Shown: positions 48,401 to 52,096 of the stretch, in pieces
How positions within the stretch are numbered: the stretch's first letter is position 1
How the letters are laid out: each line of letters opens with the position of its first letter
From: Alentia gelatinosa
Taxonomy: Eukaryota > Annelida > Polychaeta > Phyllodocida > Polynoidae
Reading direction: 5' to 3'
Length of the DNA stretch: 64,000 nt
NCBI GenBank assembly: GCA_950022655.1
Contig: OX465579.1
Location: forward strand, 14,669,088 to 14,733,087
Notes under the pieces: model-generated
What the model was told of the DNA's origin: nothing
What the model saw: the letters and a program-made list of their open reading frames with translations, nothing else
The model's database searches: none
Made by a program: the position numbers and the translations under genes

Positions 48401-50484
48401 GTCTGCATCGAGGGAGCCCTCCGTGTAGCTATGGCGCCGTGCCCAGTACGAGTAAGATCAGTGTGCGCGACCGGGACCGGGACCGGGACCGGGACCGGGA
48501 CCGGGACCACGACCGAGACCGAGACCGGGACCGGGACCGGGACATCCGGGACCGGGACCGGGACCGAGACCTGCGGGACCGGGACCGAGATTTGCGGGAC
48601 CGAGATTTGCGGGAGCGGAGCTTACAGCGGCCCCGCATGGATGACCCTCACCGGTTGAGTAAACCCACCCGCCACGCACACAGCCTGGAGATGGTGAGTC
48701 CCACCGATAGACTGGCCATCAAGTACGACCACCGGCGGGTGAAGAGCTACGATGGCGAGCTGCTCGATTCGCTCAGCAGCAGCCACCACCACCACCACGA
48801 CCACGGCGACTACGACCGCCTGGAGATCACCCAGTTCAACCACGGGCCTTTCTACAACGTCGACTACGATGTGATGTGTGAGGGGCGCTCCCCGGAACCC
48901 AGGAGCAAGGTGCGGTACAACGACACGGGCAGCTTCGAGGAGATCACCGATGAGGATGCACAGCTTCTGGATGACCTGGATCCCATGGAGGAGAGCGACG
49001 ATACGGAGACCCTGAACGGCACGCAGAAGTACCGCGAGCTGTGGACACTGCGGGCCACGTTTGAGGAGGAGGAGGACTTCAGTGACACCATCCGCATGGA
49101 GGATATGACCTCCCCGGAGGAACAGAGTGCGGAGGAGCAGGAGCAGGTGCTCACCTCCGTCACCACCTCCTTCGAGTCCAACACCGACACGGTGCCAGAG
49201 GCCCACCACGGCCACCACCGCCGGGTCTCCGGCCACCACGCCCCGGACCACGAGCACGTCAAGCCGGGCTCGGCCAACCTCCTGCATCCCAACTACGAGT
49301 CGCGGAGGGAAACGTACCGCAGTATCTTATCTAAGAGGTTGAAGCGCATCGAGGCCCCTAACAGCACAGATAACAGCTTCGACAGCGTGGAGACGTTGGA
49401 TACGGACGGGGACGTGTCAGATACCAGTCGACCGGAGCAGACTACGACCTCGTTTGAATCTACCACTGATAACACTGATAGCACGGGGGAACGAGAGACG
49501 CACCGCCTCCAGCAGATGCGAGGTGATAGCGGGTACAAGTCACTGGAGGCTCAGCAGACTTTGCCTGCTCCTCTCTCCCCTAAACGCCATGGAGCGGGGT
49601 CTACAGACCAGGAGCAGGAGGAGAAGTTCCTCCTGATGCCCAACCCGTCTCCAGAGGAGCTGGGTCGTTATAATAACGACAAGGAGTGCACCAGCATCAG
49701 TATCCCCGTGCCACAGACAATGCCTCAGCACATGGTCACAGCAGCGCGACGCGGGACCCACCTGGACCGCCGCAGCGTCCGTACGGCGTCCAAGAAGCGT
49801 CGGGAGTACAGCCGGGAACGCCAGGCCGTGCATGTGTACGAGAGTGTGGGGGGAGAGGCAGAGACCGACTCGCGCTCCGACCACATGTCTGGTGATAGCT
49901 TCGACGAGAGCCATCGTTCCACCTCGGGGAAATTCTCCGTTTTTTCTCGATTCTTCCGGTCGCAGTGCCACAAGCGAGGCATGGTGGCGCGCGACTATAG
50001 CATCGATGAGAAAACCAACGCGATTTTCCACGAGTTCGTACGGCACGATCCTTACCTCGACGCCCGGTGTATAGGGGGCGGGCTTCTGGGCAGCTCACGG
50101 TTGGTACATCCCTACACCCGCCACAGATCCCTGCACCGGAAACCCACAGACCCTGGAGCAGCGCTGGGCCACGGTGACCGTCGCCGCAACAAGTTAACCC
50201 CAGAGATGCGCAGCGTGAGTCTGGGCTCCGACTCGAGTACGAGCTCAGTGCGACGACTCTCCCCGCAGGACAGTATCGAGGAGGAGGACTACGAGCAGCT
50301 CTCTCCGATCATACGCGAGCAGATCCAGTTCAGCCGCCTCTGGTCCGAGTGTAAGCTTACCGGAGGTGGAGCAGCTCAGAACGGCTCAGATCGTTGGTCG
50401 CTGGAGACCTCTGTACATAGTTCTAGCACCATTAAGGAGATCCCCATCATCAAACTCCCAGATGACGATTCAGAGGCGCACTGA
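5387..50484 (+). CDS. CBARP: CBARP-like calcium-channel beta-subunit regulator, gene span (5' partial)
   Basis: Five exons join at matching phases (0/2/2/1/2) with gt/ag borders and give 3060 nt: 1019 residues plus stop, numbered here from the first visible exon. Seen: one transmembrane helix at about residues 11-35, a basic stop-transfer stretch, then a long polar cytoplasmic tail. Short blocks match what I know of vertebrate CBARP in the same order: GRRVSF (166-171), FTDGDFQNLK (189-198), KYRELW-LRA (535-543), DSGYKSLE (701-708) and RDYSIDEKT-AIFHEF (from 856). Known of the family: CBARP binds Cav beta subunits and lowers calcium-channel activity and evoked secretion. Conserved function here is inference. 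The protein is longer than the roughly 700-residue human one, mainly in the terminal exon. The start codon and N-terminal exon(s) are not identified. Introns of 30.2, 8.5, 1.6 and 1.75 kb are full of transposons. Confidence 0.88.
5551..6296. mobile_element. Harbinger-like MITE, CCCCCACCTACCACGAT ends
   Basis: Inverted ends ccccacctaccacgat and atcgtggtaggtgggg. Subterminal modules cccgatag and tatcgggac occur in opposite orientations. Related by end sequence to 2892-3315, 50540-50822 and 55000-55279. Begins about 25 bases past the donor of the transmembrane exon. Confidence 0.75.
6316..7211. mobile_element. MITE, AGGCATATCC family with TTAA-type site, copy 1
   Basis: Left end aggcataatggacaatttgg and right end ccgatatgcct are inverted over about 50 bases (including aaatttacc/cttgaaaa words). 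The right flank is TTAA at 7212-7215 and the left flank a degenerate TTGA. Same family as 24472-25146 and 60860-61373. Confidence 0.7.
7216..9290. other. unclassified AT-rich intron sequence
   Basis: No exon or complete element recognised. Open frames at 8216-8606, 8721-8993 and 9008-9259 lack any protein signature. A diverged copy of the 4365-4430 word block lies at about 8585-8650. Confidence 0.5.
9298..9595. mobile_element. foldback MITE family B, copy 1
   Basis: The body runs tatctcacccctggtatttt to gggtgagataaattcag. Then a hairpin with gggtcagagctcaatcccat, a loop at cagcttcgccttgtgaatta, and the complementary arm ending ctttcataggtttcctct. Confidence 0.85.
9700..10080. mobile_element. 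MITE with inverted tccattggccgacaaac ends
   Basis: Arms at about 9708-9756 and 10021-10068 are inverted copies (tccattggccgacaaacact with tgtttgtcggccaatgga, plus ttcctaata with tattaggagg). A second MITE (9757-9935) is inserted beside the left arm. Confidence 0.75.
9757..9935. mobile_element. nested MITE with GGGGCCATCCATAAAGTACG ends
   Basis: Perfect inverted ends ggggccatccataaagtacg / cgtactttatggatggcccc flank two C-runs. The end sequence resembles ISL2EU-type transposons. That label rests on memory of the family's ends. A similar end (gaggctgtccataaataacg) occurs at 44715. Confidence 0.75.
10081..10648. other. unclassified non-coding
   Basis: No gene or bounded repeat seen. Confidence 0.5.
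10649..10950. mobile_element. foldback MITE family A, copy 2
   Basis: Body starts atcctacccctaatataaaa and ends ggtaggataaaatc. The hairpin follows, with ttggccaccgcattccactc arms and a loop near ggctccgggcttcgctcagc. Confidence 0.85.
10951..12320. other. unclassified intron sequence with one hairpin
   Basis: An imperfect inverted repeat at about 11387-11514 (gatctgggtggccgtattct with agaatacggccacacagatc) encloses about 70 bases. Probably another foldback remnant. The rest is unassigned. Confidence 0.5.
12323..13170. mobile_element. foldback MITE family B, copy 2, interrupted
   Basis: Left piece 12323-12362 (gacccctggtattttgtccc, cttaacatttagg). Right piece about 13087-13170 (agctttgccttgtgaatcac, gactttcataggtttcctct). 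The piece between was replaced by the long-TIR element 12364-13086. Confidence 0.75.
12364..13086. mobile_element. long-TIR MITE nested in family B
   Basis: Terminal CCCTGGGCCAA (12364-12374) and TTGGCCCAGGG (13076-13086). The arms continue inverted for about 165 bases, including tctacttgttgttgctctgg and taccatgacaacaactgttg. About 390 bases of unique AT-rich centre. No coding capacity. Confidence 0.85.
13241..13296. repeat. (TA)n microsatellite
   Basis: About 56 bases of alternating TA next to the left direct repeat. Confidence 0.98.
13297..13461. repeat. left 165-bp direct repeat flanking the gag-like ORF
   Basis: Matches 14911-15075 base for base in length with three substitutions that I can count, starting tgaaacatattc and ending tgatagaggg. 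Both copies are preceded by TA repeats. It is either a terminal repeat of the retroelement or a duplicated host segment. Confidence 0.9.
13463..13672 (-). pseudogene. truncated second ORF of the same retroelement
   Basis: Starts 45 bases after the gag-like stop on the same strand. 69 polar codons, then a stop right at the edge of the 165-bp direct repeat. Probably the beginning of the polymerase ORF, cut off by the junction. No domain is recognisable. Confidence 0.35.
13718..14662 (-). CDS. gag-like ORF1 of a probable DIRS/YR retroelement
   Basis: An intact 314-codon frame: N-terminal MGRSRKKAPS, an Ala/Gly/Ser region, a coiled-coil-like segment (KMEKRMDDLESSISTILRLV), a Ser/Arg-rich stretch at about 105-155, and a C-terminal Cys/His cluster (C272, C282, C287, H291, C292/C293, C296, H301, C306) spaced like the zinc-knuckle-type end of gag-like proteins in DIRS-type retroelements. 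No reverse transcriptase or tyrosine recombinase is present nearby. The family assignment comes from the pattern and is uncertain. It could be another retroelement gag. Confidence 0.55.
   Translation of the reverse strand: MGRSRKKAPSMKADDIHSGMDVLGEYLDDMPNVFVGKNAELRATATSRDGQAGGQSGATASSEEGDASSYAAATGGANSKMEKRMDDLESSISTILRLVTTNNRSSRENRSKSRQHRRVSTRSSPSSSRDSSASSESRSRSRSSDDRKKKTGKYDTSRYLEKGEKISSYESLVLVNLKMLKEMLENGKDISGVVDHQILLAEKAKTRVFQSKALIRYDKSVKEKANKKGIKSFSTIDPSDIVRHLSYDGTINSKNAKQIKTIATNSGFSHTCNAYNKQENGCTFTYCRYRHCCSVCHSSSHGAFSCQNKKTNTK
14911..15075. repeat. right 165-bp direct repeat flanking the gag-like ORF
   Basis: Partner of 13297-13461. The 1449 bases between the two copies hold the gag-like ORF, the truncated second ORF and about 250 bases of leader. 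Confidence 0.9.
15165..15460. repeat. old interspersed repeat, copy 2
   Basis: Landmarks shared with 2325-2880: a gatgaatgagca block, tatcaagcaccagtaagtaa, then tcttgagttattggtca. Contains a three-unit tandem of ccaggatc at about 15315-15336. Confidence 0.5.
15461..16039. other. unclassified non-coding
   Basis: No supported exon. A C-rich tract lies at about 15965-16000. Confidence 0.45.
16040..16335. other. GC-rich block of unknown role
   Basis: A CpG-containing stretch of about 300 bases within AT-rich intron. A 95-codon open frame (16044-16331, +) has no recognisable domain, and no convincing splice pair was found. It could be an exon of an unrecognised gene, an old insertion or a regulatory island. 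Confidence 0.35.
16348..16881. mobile_element. 8-bp-TSD element with GAACTCGACCCG ends and telomere-like interior
   Basis: GGTGAATA occurs at 16340-16347 and 16882-16889, an 8-bp duplication as in hAT-type elements. Ends agree imperfectly (tactggagaactcgatccg with the complement of cgggtcgagttctctagta). Each end carries several GAACTCGACCCG copies pointing inward. The interior has telomere-like CCCTAA repeats at about 16600-16686. Confidence 0.75.
16600..16686. repeat. interstitial telomere-like (CCCTAA)n
   Basis: About 14 units of ccctaa with variants (ctatcc, cgctta). Inside a mobile element, so not a chromosome end. Confidence 0.9.
16918..17250. mobile_element. foldback MITE family B, copy 3
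   Basis: Body tatctcacccctggtatttt to gaatgagatcaattcag, hairpin with a cacggcttcaccttacaac loop. The last about 50 bases (gaccctaaactttaattgaa) are present twice in tandem. Confidence 0.8.
17251..18778. other. unclassified AT-rich intron sequence
   Basis: Nothing recognisable. The open frame 18493-18783 (-) has no signature. Confidence 0.5.
18779..19068. mobile_element. foldback MITE family B, copy 4
   Basis: Reverse orientation: starts gaaagtttagggtctgagcc, loop at cacaaggcgaagccgcgtga, ends ctggggtgagataaat. The start of the open frame 18975-19373 falls inside it. Confidence 0.85.
19069..19660. other. unclassified; 132-codon frame without signature
   Basis: The + frame 18975-19373 starts inside a MITE and continues through non-repeat sequence. 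It has no domain or splice support. Another frame at 19412-19666 is also unremarkable. Confidence 0.4.
19661..19822. mobile_element. Tigger/pogo-like MITE, copy 1
   Basis: TA at 19659-19660, then CAGTAGAACCCCGCCTAACG. The right end is cgcggggttctatcgg, diverged in its last bases. Subterminal gcggacacc modules. Confidence 0.75.
19837..20174. mobile_element. foldback MITE family Q, copy 1
   Basis: Body ttattatccacctaatacaa to aaaggtggataatgaa, then a hairpin between gactggtttccgataaaatt and gtttctgaaaccagtcaat. Abuts family A copy 3. Confidence 0.8.
20175..20482. mobile_element. foldback MITE family A, copy 3
   Basis: The most complete copy: ttatcctacccctaatataa, ccataggc-type motif ccatatgcttaacattgagt, gactgggtaggataaaatc, then a hairpin with loop ataactcggcttcgcctcat, ending agttttacgatag. 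Confidence 0.88.
20483..21990. other. unclassified intron sequence
   Basis: No exon or bounded repeat recognised. Confidence 0.5.
21991..22280. mobile_element. foldback MITE family B, copy 5
   Basis: Starts gggaaaacctatgaagattt, loop at cacgaagcgtagcgatgtga, then the tctcacccctcacatt body, ending tctatggggaaaattaccag. Confidence 0.8.
22350..22770. repeat. interspersed repeat G, copy 1
   Basis: Shares with 58710-59120 (opposite orientation) the blocks ttcctatatacccatt, tacataccgctgctg, gacgttttcgtcccgctctg, and the hairpin around actgcccgcggctgacctcc, ending gaacatagtttccctctata. Part is also at 25490-25665. Confidence 0.75.
22836..23220. mobile_element. foldback MITE family J, copy 1
   Basis: Body from tttcaccctggtacaagttt to aggggtgagataaatcc, then a hairpin of tactcctccaccaatttgga with loop cacttggctttgcctcaatg. 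Related pieces at 37635-37770 and 47015-47350. Confidence 0.75.
23228..23490. mobile_element. foldback MITE family S, copy 1
   Basis: Hairpin 23256-23342 with near-perfect arms (gtctgtacaccacctcattt) around a gcagagttctg loop, followed by a body tatctcatcccatataacat to cccggggtgacataata. A decayed copy lies at 36487-36700. Confidence 0.8.
23633..23717. mobile_element. Tigger/pogo-like MITE, copy 2 (very short)
   Basis: TA then CAGTAAAACCTCGCATAAGC. The right side is gtgtccgcttatgcggggtt. About 85 bases, nearly all inverted repeat. Confidence 0.75.
23721..24467. other. unclassified non-coding
   Basis: Nothing supported. Confidence 0.5.
24472..25146. mobile_element. AGGCATATCC-family MITE, copy 2, interrupted
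   Basis: TTAA at 24468-24471 and 25147-25150. Ends AGGCATATCCTACA and CCGATATGCCT. The middle is replaced by a family D foldback element (24640-25049). Confidence 0.78.
24640..25049. mobile_element. foldback MITE family D, copy 1
   Basis: Hairpin ttttgtggacaggcggccgt with loop acgagcgctagcgagtgtat, then a body holding the tandem gtataccacaggtttgaat modules, ending gatggataataaaag. Confidence 0.85.
25490..25665. repeat. interspersed repeat G, copy 2 (partial)
   Basis: Starts gagggaaactatgttctggt and includes caaagttacgaggtaaggct with its inverted partner agccttaccgagtaactttg, ending cctattcctatatacct. Confidence 0.7.
25694..26198. mobile_element. large palindrome containing family H foldback MITE
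   Basis: Arms of 207 bases at 25694-25900 and 25992-26198 are inverted copies with one mismatch that I can see. The spacer is 91 bases and holds the family H loop (actcggctgtcgcctcgttc). The arms include the H body (ttatctcacccctggaataa, agaactcgttctccatgccc) plus about 36 bases of apparent flank (gcccaggctgacgttcagag). Confidence 0.9.
26305..26682. mobile_element. foldback MITE family X, copy 1
   Basis: Hairpin catgttattgtttaaatggc with loop atttcatgaagcgaagcaga, then a body holding ttttatggcataga, ending gaggggtaggataagt. Related to 61836-62108. Confidence 0.65.
27065..27300. repeat. old interspersed repeat, copy 3
   Basis: Landmarks aacaaatggtatgttg, aaaaggtttgg, agtaattggccatggtc and accaatgtcacagggttggc, in the same order as 2325-2880. 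Confidence 0.5.
27436..27652. mobile_element. MITE family O, copy 1
   Basis: Inverted ends ggggacacaccaagcgagta and tactcgcttggtgtgtccct. The subterminal gattttcggaatcgc is inverted to gcgattctggagatcgc. Confidence 0.8.
27755..28157. mobile_element. foldback MITE family D, copy 2
   Basis: Body from tttattatccatcgtataca to gatggataataaatac, then a hairpin with loop cactcgctagcgctcgtgta, ending catcgattattgtctatg. Nearly identical to copy 3 next door. Long open frames here are by-products. Confidence 0.88.
28262..28665. mobile_element. foldback MITE family D, copy 3
   Basis: Same orientation as copy 2 and about 100 bases away, with the same body and hairpin. Confidence 0.88.
28754..29262. mobile_element. 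MITE family O, copy 2, with nested foldback element
   Basis: Ends ggggacataccaagcgagaa and ccccgcttcatgtttcccgg. The centre (about 28890-29175) is a separate foldback MITE with hairpin cacgagtttgagtatgagct, loop caagtcgaagacgagtgaga, and body tttatcctaccccgtttcca to attaggggtagggtaa. Confidence 0.75.
29895..30258. mobile_element. piggyBac-like MITE, copy 2
   Basis: TTAA at 29891-29894 and 30259-30262. Ends CCCTTTAAGGACGG and CGTCCTTAAAGGG. Palindromes GATGCCTCAAGGCATC-type (gatgcctggaggcatc, gatgcctccaggcatc) lie in the right half. Confidence 0.85.
30286..30568. mobile_element. foldback MITE family B, copy 6
   Basis: aaagtttatggtcagagctc, loop cacaaggcaaagccgtgtga, tctcaccccttacattgact, ending tctatggggggaaaatacca. 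Confidence 0.8.
30633..31076. other. unclassified non-coding
   Basis: Nothing supported. The open frame 30587-30892 begins in a MITE. Confidence 0.45.
31077..31482. mobile_element. foldback MITE family D, copy 5
   Basis: tttattatccatcgtataca body and the cacaaaaccatcgattattg hairpin end. Joined at 31484 to a family I element. Confidence 0.87.
31484..31860. mobile_element. MITE family I, copy 1
   Basis: Begins with the accaacgtttcggcatatca and acggaccact modules, then two ataacgtccaaccatgcttg blocks and the hairpin acttgtacagcatggtcagg end. Shares structure with 62198-62866, 57298-57625 and, for the hairpin only, 35878-36005. Confidence 0.7.
31925..32270. mobile_element. foldback MITE family Q, copy 2
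   Basis: acccacctaatgcaaagtgt, then a hairpin between gactggtttcaattaaaagc and ctgaaaccagtcagtgttgt. Confidence 0.75.
32341..32640. mobile_element. foldback MITE family Q, copy 3 (right end lost)
   Basis: ttattatccacctaatacaa, tagactggtttcagataaaa, then the loop up to ctacgcgtcaactcctcg, where similarity stops. Confidence 0.75.
32641..33699. other. unclassified AT-rich intron sequence
   Basis: A short palindrome around cgtacgtcatagtgtgacgt (about 33546-33568) is the only structure seen. Confidence 0.5.
33700..33818. mobile_element. foldback MITE family B, fragment
   Basis: Body only: gtgacataatcccccatttt, actccatgggcattgagtac, ggtgagataaag. Confidence 0.65.
33938..34158. mobile_element. 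foldback MITE family H, copy 2
   Basis: agttttggtcaaggtcgtcg, loop gaggcgacagccgagtgaat, then a shortened body ending ttattccaggggtgaaataa. The first about 20 bases upstream (attaaagaagaaaccaaca) match the flank at 25674. Confidence 0.78.
34160..35250. other. intron sequence, unclassified, with inverted words
   Basis: About 34935-35200 carries gcctacg/gacaag-type words related to the neighbouring element 35251-35658, suggesting an older copy. No exon seen. Confidence 0.4.
35251..35658. mobile_element. MITE, TAAGCCCAATACACATCTACC ends
   Basis: Left end taagcccaatacacatctac, right end gtagatgtgtattgggttta. Ends about 50 bases upstream of the acceptor of the 35712 CBARP exon. A fragment of the same family opens the window (1-261). 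Confidence 0.8.
35712..35873 (+). CDS. CBARP: CBARP-like exon: juxtamembrane cytoplasmic segment
   Basis: The acceptor ttcag ends at 35711 and the donor gtaagt starts at 35874. It takes one base to finish an Arg codon and leaves phase 2. It encodes about 54 residues, Ser/Thr-rich, with HGRRKYQVYESLDL and a KSRESYSDVPEKAE end. No known domain. GC-rich against AT-rich flanks, and in frame with the transmembrane exon and the next exon. A MITE begins about 5 bases into the downstream intron. Confidence 0.88.
35878..36005. mobile_element. MITE family I, short hairpin copy
   Basis: tacttatatagaacgtcctg, then a hairpin gatgctaatttaccgtatgt with its complement ending aattagcatcg. The first bases overlap the splice-donor context of the CBARP exon ending at 35873. 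Confidence 0.8.
36006..36486. other. unclassified non-coding
   Basis: No supported feature. The open frame 36185-36427 has no signature. Confidence 0.45.
36487..36700. mobile_element. foldback MITE family S, copy 2 (decayed)
   Basis: aactcacgagatgggaataa, catggagtatgagttccaaa and tactcgggtgaaatgg are in the order of 23228-23490. Confidence 0.55.
36735..36980. mobile_element. foldback MITE family K, copy 1
   Basis: Hairpin ttggtctgtatcctagttcg with loop catgaacgaggagaatattc, then a body ending cgtttataccaggctaagat. Inverse copy at 38545-38830. Confidence 0.78.
36981..38042. other. unclassified, with C-rich tract and a family J piece
   Basis: 37205-37262 is C-rich. 37635-37770 repeats the family J body (cacgccacggccgtggtgta, gctaaacttgtaccag). 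No exon supported. Confidence 0.5.
38044..38440. mobile_element. foldback MITE family L, copy 1
   Basis: Body ttatcctacccctaataaaa to gacggggtaggataaatg, then a hairpin ctcgagttagacttgtcagt with loop ctcagctaacgcttcgcgta. Confidence 0.82.
38545..38830. mobile_element. foldback MITE family K, copy 2
   Basis: atcctaacctggtataaacg, ggctaggatagaatc, then a hairpin ttcgtgtctggtctgagtcc with loop cactcggctatcccctcgtt. Confidence 0.8.
39240..39339. repeat. (CA)n microsatellite
   Basis: CA/CCCA tract, pure CA for about the last 50 bases. Confidence 0.97.
39391..39431. repeat. (TA)n microsatellite
   Basis: About 40 bases of TA. The open frame 39203-39610 is made of this and the CA tract. Confidence 0.97.
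39938..40250. mobile_element. foldback MITE family L, copy 2
   Basis: Body tttatcctacgcctaataaa to gcggggtaggatagattc, then a hairpin aaactcgagttagtcgtgtt with loop cttggcttcgcctcgcgcag. Confidence 0.82.
40574..40945. mobile_element. piggyBac-like MITE, copy 3
   Basis: TTAA at 40570-40573 and 40946-40949. Ends CCCTTTGGCGCCGGG and CCCGGCGTGAAAGGG. Three GATGCCTTAAGGCATC palindromes near the left end. Confidence 0.88.
41476..41827. mobile_element. piggyBac-like MITE, copy 4
   Basis: TTAA at 41472-41475 and 41828-41831. Ends CCCATTCACGGCGG and CGCCCTTAAAGGG. Palindromes gatgccatatggcaac and gatgccaaaaggcatc. Confidence 0.85.
42198..42545. mobile_element. foldback MITE family Q, copy 4
   Basis: Reverse orientation: gaccggtttcagatacaagc, loop around ccgagcgcatgcgaagatat, tatccaccttttcctgacaa, ending tattaggtggataatg. 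Confidence 0.82.
42755..43386. mobile_element. piggyBac-like MITE, copy 5 (long)
   Basis: TTAA at 42751-42754. The right end is aaaggtttaaa, with TTAA at 43387-43390. Left end CCCTTTAAGGACGGATGATG with gatgccttgaggtatc. Longer than the other copies; the interior may hold an unrecognised insertion. Confidence 0.6.
43391..44048. other. unclassified intron sequence
   Basis: No exon or bounded repeat seen. Confidence 0.5.
44049..44351. mobile_element. foldback MITE family A, copy 4
   Basis: Reverse orientation: ctatcgtaaaactggagttt, loop ttcatgaagcgaagccgagt, ending ttatattaggggtaggataa. About 50 bases upstream of the acceptor of the 44402 exon. Confidence 0.88.
44402..44475 (+). CDS. CBARP: CBARP-like exon: short acidic segment
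   Basis: The acceptor atctttttcag ends at 44401. The donor is gtgacc at 44476, chosen over the alternative gttcaa at 44469 because only the former (phase 1 out) joins the next exon in frame. It encodes about 24 residues, acidic then basic: HDDEDEECNIDYAVRKYKES. A MITE ends about 50 bases upstream of the acceptor. Confidence 0.82.
44880..45231 (+). mobile_element. 5'-truncated LINE 3' end (second copy type)
   Basis: A short frame about 44931-45065 encodes IFGDRPTIVLEGKCLSPMSH then AISAWNELKSEV...KKQFKRMI and a stop. This matches the RT C-terminal pattern (SAWNELP-EV..FKKHL) of the copy at 57691. A 3' UTR with aataaa and an A-run at 45221-45231 follow. Only the last tens of codons remain. Confidence 0.65.
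45551..45908. mobile_element. MITE, TATAGGGAGCCAAAGTGAACC ends
   Basis: Inverted ends tatagggagccaaagtgaac and gttcactttggctccctata extend to the ccacagata/tatctgtgg words. About 140 bases before the acceptor of the 46051 CBARP exon. A decayed copy lies at 741-1135. Confidence 0.85.
46051..46237 (+). CDS. CBARP: CBARP-like exon with GRRVSF motif
   Basis: The acceptor ttctattcag ends at 46050 and the donor is gttggt at 46238. Phase 1 in, phase 2 out. It encodes about 62 residues and ends GRRVSFLFDRR...NTKRR. The GRRVSF block followed by a basic stretch and then (in the next exon) TDGDFQNLK matches the order in vertebrate CBARP, and is the strongest link between the upstream exons and the terminal exon. 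The basic GRRVSF context also looks like a kinase site (inference). Confidence 0.88.
46238..47014. other. CBARP-like intron, nothing further recognised
   Basis: No repeat boundary or exon seen. A polymorphic-looking AT-rich tract only. Confidence 0.5.
47015..47350. mobile_element. foldback MITE family J, copy 2 (decayed)
   Basis: aataaacaatactccacaag, tctcacccctttcacagaca, tgccatggccatggcgaagt, ending in a taccagtagtaac remnant. Confidence 0.6.
47988..50484 (+). CDS. CBARP: CBARP-like terminal coding exon (832 codons)
   Basis: The polypyrimidine acceptor ...tctccgttccctttatcag ends at 47987 and the stop is TGA at 50482-50484. The open frame extends upstream to 47920, but those residues are intronic: the acceptor restores the frame of exon 4 and gives RR-FTDGDFQNLK. 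Contents by residue of the visible protein: FTDGDFQNLK 189-198; an Arg-Asp dipeptide repeat about 348-399; a His run; acidic stretches and KYRELW-LRA about 535-543; DSGYKSLE 701-708; RDYSIDEKT-AIFHEF from 856; an acidic C-terminus. Strong codon GC3 bias against AT-rich introns. The tail is mostly predicted disordered. Confidence 0.95.
48466..48621 (+). repeat. in-frame Arg-Asp coding minisatellite
   Basis: A (GACCGG)n-like hexamer array inside the CBARP-like exon encodes about 50 residues of RD repeats, broken by HD, IRD, LRD and LRE units. All visible units keep the frame. The opposite strand also reads open as Ser/Arg or Pro/Val repeats, which is a by-product of the hexamer. Confidence 0.95.
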
Positions 50485-50539
50485 CTACGACGGCCTTATT
50501 GACATTCATAAGGAGAGACGGCTATTATTATAATTATTA

Positions 50540-50822
50540 GGCCTGGCGTCCACCTACTACGATATGGCACCGATATGGTCTACGATGCACCTCCCGATAA
50601 AAAATCAAAATCGCGTCGGAAGGTCACCTAATATCGGGGTAGATGACCACGTTTCTACGATTAGGCACCGAAAAAGAACCCATTAAGATGCATGGTGGAT
50701 TGCCATGTCTAGACATTTGTCTACGATTTTGTGCCTTCCCGATATGGCACTGATTTTGACATTTTGTATCGGTGCCATATCGGGAGGTCTGCGATTCTAT
50801 CGTAGTAGGTGGACGCCGGGCC
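50540..50822. mobile_element. Harbinger-like MITE, GGCGTCCACCTACTACGAT ends, copy 1
   Basis: Ends GGCCTGGCGTCCACCTACTA and the complement. The left flank is TTA and the right flank TAA (one change). The interior has cgatatgg, cccgata and ggcaccgat modules. Closely matches 55000-55279. Lies 55 bases past the CBARP stop. Confidence 0.88.
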
Positions 50823-50954
50823 TAACTATACACCTATGGCCAAACATGTATGAAATACTGCCCGCTGCTAGGGGTGTAGTATAAATAATGTTCGCGCCGG
50901 CTGTGACAGTGGGCCGTAGTGAATGGCAGTGGTCTTTATGCCCTTTGTAAAGTT

Positions 50955-50960
50955 AATAAA
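50955..50960 (+). promoter_or_regulatory. candidate polyadenylation signal of CBARP-like gene
   Basis: This AATAAA lies about 470 bases after the stop, past a Harbinger-like MITE at 50540-50822. It is one of several possible signals. If used, the MITE is part of the 3' UTR. Confidence 0.25.
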
Positions 50961-52096
50961 AGGGCGTTTTAAACGATTAGGAGGTGTAAAGTAATAAGAA
51001 AACGTAGTGACTGAGCCGGTTCTCATACCTGCGGTGTCGGGCCCTATTTCTATCATCAAGTGACCTCGAACGGCCATCCGTACAGGCTCAGTTACCACGT
51101 TTTCTCATATTATTATTAAAGAGGATGTTGTCTTTATGTAGTAGAAACTTCATCAACAATCACAAATGGCATCATTGACAATGTCAGCACAGATATTGAC
51201 TCTTGGTTATTATAATGTGGTTCAATCTTTCTCCAGGGCAGTTATTACCATTATATCAAAAAACCACAAAGATCCTTTTCTAACTGGTATTACATACGTC
51301 GAATAAATGAATATTGAGTAATTTATACGAAAATGAAAATATAGATAAATATGAAAAAAAACTATATATATATATTCACTAAATAGGTCTACATGAATAA
51401 TGATATCGCCATCGAAAGATTCTGAGGTATTTCTTAATTGGTATTTCCTATCATGGTGCTAATGAATGTGGCAATGGGATGACGAATTCTTTGGAAATTA
51501 ACTTAATTAAATGAATAGCAAGCAGACTAGATTACAATAATCACTGCGGTTTTAGCCTTTTGCACATTTTCTCATTCTTCACTTTTTCTATTTGCTTTTT
51601 CGTGGTAAGCTGTTGTAAGTTCCAGAAAGTAATGTCTGAGTGTCATGTTGCACTGATGGAGTTATAGTTAGTAATCCAGGCGTGAGGTTCCGGCGGCACC
51701 CTAAGTCCACATTGGGCACGAGATTGGTTGGTTACAATACAAAGGGAAAATGCTGGATTTTGGAACTTTGAAACTTTTTACAATTATTTTCTCAAATAGA
51801 TTATTAGAACAATTATATCGTTGTGTGTGAGGTTTTCTTTTAAAGGCTTCAGCAGTGCATCATTCAGAGGCTATATTAAATTTGTATGCCTTTTAGGTTG
51901 ATGGAAGATATTCCTGAGTCAATGAATTAATTGCTCTCTGTGATGTTCAAAGCTTACATACTGACTCAGCAATGAATAACTAATCCACAAATTATGTTTG
52001 GTTATAGCCCTCATCTAATATAAGATGCATTATTGTCATTATGAATAAGGTATCTTATGGTAATCAGCATTATGATGTCGAAAAGAAGAAAACAAC
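50961..52096. other. intergenic, unclassified AT-rich
   Basis: A hairpin-like pair cgtagtgactgagccggttc / gtacaggctcagttaccacg at about 51001-51100 suggests a small foldback. Otherwise nothing. Confidence 0.45.

Noticed and set aside
48289..50098. Long open frames antisense to the terminal CBARP exon, including 221 and 168 codons
   Set aside because: They are shadows of the GC-rich coding exon. The conserved motifs read only in the + frame.
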